NCBI GenBank assembly: GCA_002311335.1 | Contig: DBZX01000014.1 | Coordinates: forward strand, 2,740 to 21,390 | DNA length: 18,651 bases | Direction of reading: 5' to 3' | Origin: a bacterium UBP10_UBA1149 | GTDB lineage: Bacteria > Desulfobacterota > Binatia > UBA1149 | Shown: positions 15,074 to 18,651 of the stretch, one piece after another | Numbering within the stretch: position 1 is the stretch's first letter | Layout of the letters: the number at the start of each line of letters is the position of its first letter | Translations under genes and position numbers: made by a program | Notes under the pieces: model-generated | The model's input: the letters and a program-made list of their open reading frames with translations, nothing else | What the model was told of the DNA's origin: nothing | Database searches by the model: none

Positions 15074-17905
15074 GTGGCAGACCAGATCGTCATTCGTGGC
15101 GCGCGTGAGCACAATCTTCGCGACATAGACGTCACCATTCCGCGCAACAGCATGGTCGTGCTCACGGGCCTGTCGGGCTCGGGCAAGTCGTCGCTGGCCT
15201 TTGACACCATCTACGCCGAGGGCCAGCGCCGTTACGTTGAATCGTTGTCTGCTTACGCCAGGCAGTTCATGGACCAGGCCGAAAAGCCCGACGTCGATTC
15301 CATAGAGGGGTTGTCGCCGTCGGTAGCGATCGAGCAGAAAACCAGTGGCCGCAACCCACGCTCCACGGTCGGCACTGTCACCGAGGTCTACGACTTCATG
15401 CGCCTGCTGTTTGCCAACGTGGGCCGCCCTTTCTGCTACGGCTGCGACCGGGAGATCTCGGCGCAGAGCGTCGGCCAGATCGTCGACAGGGTAATGGCGC
15501 TGCCGCTACGCACACGCATAGAGGTGCTCGCGCCCGTGGTTCGAGATCGCAAGGGAGAGTACCGCAAGGAACTGGCCGACCTCAGGCGCAGGGGCTTTGT
15601 GAGGGCGCGCATCGACGGCGAAATGGTCGAGCTCGATCCTGGTCTCAAGCTGGCCCGGCAGCAGCGACACACCATAGAAGTCGTCGTCGACCGCCTGATA
15701 GCCCGCAAGGGAATAGAGCAACGGCTTACCGATTCGGTGGAAGTGGCGCTGCGGCTCGCGGACGGCAACCTCGTGGTTCGCAGCTCGAAAAAATCCGACG
15801 ACAAGAGTGACACCCACGGCTTCAGCCAACGCCACGCTTGCTCGTACTGCGACCTGTCCTGGCCCGAGGTCGTGCCGAGGATGTTTTCTTTCAACAGCCC
15901 GCAGGGAGCGTGCCCGTCCTGCAACGGGCTGGGCCGCGCCACGCGCATTGATTTAGACAAGCTCATTGCCGATCCGACGGTGTCACTTGCGAACGGGGCG
16001 CTACCCGCGTGGAACAAGCGCCTGCTGAAGAAATACGCGTCGTCGATAAGGAGTATAACCGCGCATTTCGGCTCCGACGCATCGACGCCCTTCGGGCAGT
16101 TGCCCGACGAGGCCCGCGAGATGCTGCTGACCGGGAGCGCGGGCGTGGCGATACACTCAATAACCGCGGCCGGCAAGACCGGCGTGCGTCCGATGCGGAG
16201 CTTTCCGGGTATCGTGCCGATAATCGAGCGGCGTTACCGGGAATCTGAATCTGATTTTGTTCGCTCAGAACTCGAGCGTTACATGTCGGAAAACAGCTGC
16301 GAGGACTGCGGGGGGACGCGCCTGCGAATCGAGGCGCGGCACGTGCGCATCGGGGGCAAGGGCATTCACGAGGTCTGCGCGATGTCGATCTCCGACGCGC
16401 AGTCTTTTTTCTCGTCGCTGAAACTCACCGCCGCCGAACGGCGCATAGCGAAAATAGTGCTGCGCGAGGTAGAGGAGCGGCTCGCATTCATGGCCGACGT
16501 GGGGCTGGTATACCTGTCGCTGGACCGCGCGGCGGCCACCTTGTCGGGCGGTGAGAGCCAGCGCATAAGGCTCGCAACGCAGATAGGCGCGGGCCTGTCG
16601 GGCGTGCTCTACGTGCTCGACGAGCCGTCGATAGGCCTGCACCCGCGTGACAATAGCAGGCTGCTTAAGAGCCTGCGCGGGCTCACGGAGGCGGGCAACA
16701 GCGTGATCGTGGTCGAGCACGACGCTGACACGATAGTAGCGGCGGACCACGTTATCGACATGGGCCCGGGAGCCGGCCGTCTCGGTGGGACGATAGTGGC
16801 CGAGGGTACCGCTGAGGAACTCAAGCAGAACGACAACTCACTGACGGGGGCTTACCTCGCCGGTCGCGAGGTTATCGCCCTGCCCGATGTTCGCCGCCCG
16901 GGCAACGGAAAGAAGCTCCGCTTGCTGGGAGCGTCGGCCAACAACCTCGACGAGGTCGACGTGGAGTTTCCGCTTGGCACCTTCACCTGCGTGACCGGCG
17001 TGTCGGGCTCGGGCAAGAGTTCGCTGGTTATTGATACCTTGCACGCCGAGCTGTCCCGCCGCCTGCACAACTACCAGGGCGAAGTGGGGGCAATGAAGAA
17101 ACTGGAAGGGGTGGAGGCGATAGACAAGGTCATCGACATCGACCAGGCCCCGATAGGACGAAGCCCGCGTTCAAACCCCTCGACTTACACCGGCCTGTTC
17201 TCCGACATTCGCACGCTCTTTGCGGGGGTGCCCGAGGCGCGTATGCGCGGTTACGAGATCGGCCGTTTTTCTTTCAACGTCAAGGGTGGCCGCTGCGAAG
17301 CCTGTGCCGGTGACGGCCTGCGCAGGGTGGAGATGCATTTTCTGCCCGATGTGTTTGTCACCTGCGACGTGTGCTCGGGTAAGCGCTACAACCGCGAGAC
17401 GCTGCAGATTCGTTACAAGGGCCGCACGGTGGCCAACGTGCTCGACATGACCGTGGCCGAGGCGCTGGAGTTTTTTGAGGCCGTGCCCACCGCGAGGCGC
17501 AAGCTCGAGACACTCGCGGCGGTGGGCCTCGACTACGTGCATCTTGGCCAGCCGGCCAACACGCTCTCGGGTGGCGAAGCCCAGCGCATAAAGCTGGCAA
17601 AAGAGCTGGCGCGAGCCGCGACCGGCAGCACTTTTTACATACTCGACGAGCCGACAACGGGACTTCACTTTGCCGACGTGCGCAAGCTGCTCGAGGTGCT
17701 CAACCGGCTCGTTGAAGCGGGCAACACGGTGGTGGTGATCGAGCACCACGTGGACGTGATCAAGACAGCAGATCATGTCATCGACATGGGCCCTGACGGT
17801 GGCGACGGCGGTGGGCGCGTGGTGGTGGCTGGCACCCCCGAACAGGTGGTAGCCTGTTCTGAATCGTACACCGGTAAGTGTCTCGCCCAGGCCGGTGTGG
17901 GCTGA
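15074..17905 (+). CDS. uvrA: Excinuclease ABC subunit A
   Basis: UvrA is the damage-sensing ATPase of nucleotide excision repair. It loads UvrB onto DNA and is the partner recruited by Mfd. The 943-aa product is full length. It has two ABC ATPase modules: Walker A GLSGSGKSS (32-40) and GVSGSGKSS (642-650), signatures LSGGESQRI (490-498) and LSGGEAQRI (831-839), and Walker B VLDEPSIGL and ILDEPTTGL. Two zinc modules are intact: C256/C259 with C280/C283, and C741/C744 with C764/C767. The conserved ENSCEDCGGTRL (406-417) is also present. The GTG start at 15074 gives the family N-terminus 'IVIRGAREHNLRDID'. A TAGG formed by the stop of the previous gene lies 7 bases upstream. Isoleucine is ATA in 22 of 50 cases by hand count. 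Confidence 0.98.
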   Translation: MADQIVIRGAREHNLRDIDVTIPRNSMVVLTGLSGSGKSSLAFDTIYAEGQRRYVESLSAYARQFMDQAEKPDVDSIEGLSPSVAIEQKTSGRNPRSTVGTVTEVYDFMRLLFANVGRPFCYGCDREISAQSVGQIVDRVMALPLRTRIEVLAPVVRDRKGEYRKELADLRRRGFVRARIDGEMVELDPGLKLARQQRHTIEVVVDRLIARKGIEQRLTDSVEVALRLADGNLVVRSSKKSDDKSDTHGFSQRHACSYCDLSWPEVVPRMFSFNSPQGACPSCNGLGRATRIDLDKLIADPTVSLANGALPAWNKRLLKKYASSIRSITAHFGSDASTPFGQLPDEAREMLLTGSAGVAIHSITAAGKTGVRPMRSFPGIVPIIERRYRESESDFVRSELERYMSENSCEDCGGTRLRIEARHVRIGGKGIHEVCAMSISDAQSFFSSLKLTAAERRIAKIVLREVEERLAFMADVGLVYLSLDRAAATLSGGESQRIRLATQIGAGLSGVLYVLDEPSIGLHPRDNSRLLKSLRGLTEAGNSVIVVEHDADTIVAADHVIDMGPGAGRLGGTIVAEGTAEELKQNDNSLTGAYLAGREVIALPDVRRPGNGKKLRLLGASANNLDEVDVEFPLGTFTCVTGVSGSGKSSLVIDTLHAELSRRLHNYQGEVGAMKKLEGVEAIDKVIDIDQAPIGRSPRSNPSTYTGLFSDIRTLFAGVPEARMRGYEIGRFSFNVKGGRCEACAGDGLRRVEMHFLPDVFVTCDVCSGKRYNRETLQIRYKGRTVANVLDMTVAEALEFFEAVPTARRKLETLAAVGLDYVHLGQPANTLSGGEAQRIKLAKELARAATGSTFYILDEPTTGLHFADVRKLLEVLNRLVEAGNTVVVIEHHVDVIKTADHVIDMGPDGGDGGGRVVVAGTPEQVVACSESYTGKCLAQAGVG

Positions 17906-17933
17906 AGTTTTGCTTGCGGGGGGCCCCCTGCCA

Positions 17934-17939
17934 TACAAT
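17934..17939 (+). promoter_or_regulatory. Candidate -10 element for the cysteine desulfurase gene
   Basis: TACAAT, one mismatch from the -10 consensus, lies in the 101-base gap after uvrA. TTGCTT 18 bases upstream is a weak -35. A second, poorer pair is TTGAAT (17946-17951) with TAGTAT (17968-17973), 16 bases apart. Either would give a short leader before ATG 18007. I cannot tell which, if any, is used. Confidence 0.3.
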
Positions 17940-17969
17940 AATGCCTTGAATAACCGGCGCTTGTGCGTA

Positions 17970-17984
17970 GTATCTTCATGATAC
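17970..17984. repeat. Short perfect inverted repeat in the desulfurase leader
   Basis: GTATC, five bases (TTCAT), then GATAC form a perfect inverted repeat of 5-base arms. It lies 22 bases before ATG 18007 and overlaps one possible -10 element. It could be a small operator or an RNA hairpin. It does not resemble the IscR consensus. Such short repeats also occur by chance. Confidence 0.35.
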
Positions 17985-18006
17985 GCGGGCCGCGACCCGT
18001 AACACT

Positions 18007-18651
18007 ATGACCACCCGAGGCGACAGGACTGTTTACCTGGATAACCAGGCCACCACGCAGGTGGACCCGCGCGTGCTCGAAGAAATGCTGCCCGCGCTCG
18101 GCGGGGTCTACGGCAACCCGGCCAGTCGCAGTCACCGCCTGGGCTGGGAGGCCGATGCGCTGGTTGAAACCGCCAGGGAACGAGTGGCCGATCTTATCGG
18201 CGCCCAGCCGGGCGAGATACTGTTTACCAGCGGCGCCACCGAGTCCGACAACCTCGCCATAAAAGGCGCCCTGCCCTTTCTGCGTGAGCGTGGGTGCCAC
18301 GTGATCACCGTGGCGACCGAACACAGGGCCGTGCTCGATCCCTGCCGCCGACTCCAGGACGAAGGGCTCCTGGAGCTTACGACACTGGGCGTGGACGAGC
18401 AGGGCATGGTCAGCGTGGATGAGCTGCGAGCGGCGCTGCGCGACGACACTGTGCTGGTATCGGTGATGCAGGCCAACAACGAGATCGGTGTCGTGCAGCC
18501 GATCGCCGAACTGGCGGCCGCCGCCCACGAAAAGGGTGCGCTGTTTCACTGCGACGCCGCGCAATCGGTGGGCAGGATGGCTGTTGACGTGGCCCGGCTG
18601 GGCGCCGACATGGTCTCTGTTTCTGCGCACAAGATGTACGGTCCCAAGGGC
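18007..18651 (+). CDS. Cysteine desulfurase, IscS/NifS family (3' end cut by window)
   Basis: This PLP enzyme takes sulfur from cysteine for iron-sulfur clusters, tRNA thiolation or other uses. The first 215 codons are present with no stop. Motifs are VYLDNQATTQVDPRVL near the start, YGNPASRSHRLG, FTSGATESDNLAIKG, TEHRAVLDPC, ANNEIGVVQPI and FHCDAAQSVG. SAHKMYGPKG, whose lysine binds PLP, sits at the window edge. These fit the group I (IscS/NifS) desulfurases rather than SufS. The catalytic cysteine loop is beyond the window, so activity cannot be confirmed here. ATG 18007 has no visible ribosome-binding site, but no other start lies before the conserved N-terminus. A separate promoter is likely because of the 101-base gap after uvrA. 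An iscU or mnmA gene downstream would separate cluster assembly from tRNA thiolation. Confidence 0.93.
   Translation, partial: MTTRGDRTVYLDNQATTQVDPRVLEEMLPALGGVYGNPASRSHRLGWEADALVETARERVADLIGAQPGEILFTSGATESDNLAIKGALPFLRERGCHVITVATEHRAVLDPCRRLQDEGLLELTTLGVDEQGMVSVDELRAALRDDTVLVSVMQANNEIGVVQPIAELAAAAHEKGALFHCDAAQSVGRMAVDVARLGADMVSVSAHKMYGPKG

Noticed and set aside
17916..17931. GC-rich hairpin just after uvrA as an intrinsic terminator
   Set aside because: The 6-bp stem has a tiny GGCC loop and no T-run follows, so it does not meet the usual terminator pattern.

Overview
The window is dense, high-GC bacterial housekeeping DNA (roughly two-thirds G+C by eye). It holds twelve protein genes: one on the minus strand (priA) and eleven on the plus strand, the last cut by the window edge. 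No gene-free stretch reaches 300 bases; the longest gaps are about 80-100 bases (2460-2541, 4655-4734, 17906-18006). I see no RNA gene, insertion sequence, CRISPR array or phage gene. The organism is an envelope-bearing, probably Gram-negative bacterium: it has an outer-membrane secretin, a periplasmic SurA-type isomerase and a PilQ-like gene beside shikimate genes. The gene order suggests a proteobacterial or deltaproteobacterial-type lineage, but I cannot name a genus. Non-ATG starts are common, and isoleucine is often encoded by ATA despite the high GC.

Region by region. 33-2459 (minus) is priA, the replication-restart helicase. Divergent from it, 2542-4654 carries a short PilM-like gene and a compact secretin. 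This looks like a stripped-down version of the pilMNOPQ block that precedes aroK-aroB in many proteobacteria, with no room for pilN, pilO or pilP. 4735-8095 is a tight shikimate-pathway cluster, aroC-aroK-aroB-aroQ, with 4-base overlaps at aroC/aroK and aroB. It encodes dehydroquinate synthase, dehydroquinase, shikimate kinase and chorismate synthase; aroE, aroA and the DAHP synthase gene are not in the window.

8102-17905 continues on the same strand with mfd, a SurA/PpiC-type periplasmic isomerase, pdxA (vitamin B6 synthesis), a phosphomannomutase/phosphoglucomutase and uvrA. Mfd and UvrA act together in transcription-coupled repair. The signal-peptide region of the isomerase gene lies inside the 3' end of mfd, a long overlap of more than 100 bp. 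After a leader of about 100 bp, an IscS/NifS-type cysteine desulfurase begins at 18007 and runs off the window.

Most of the window is well-understood core metabolism and repair. The least ordinary parts are the minimal PilM-like/secretin pair, with an unusual N-terminal tail on the secretin, the mfd/isomerase overlap, and the ATA codon signature.
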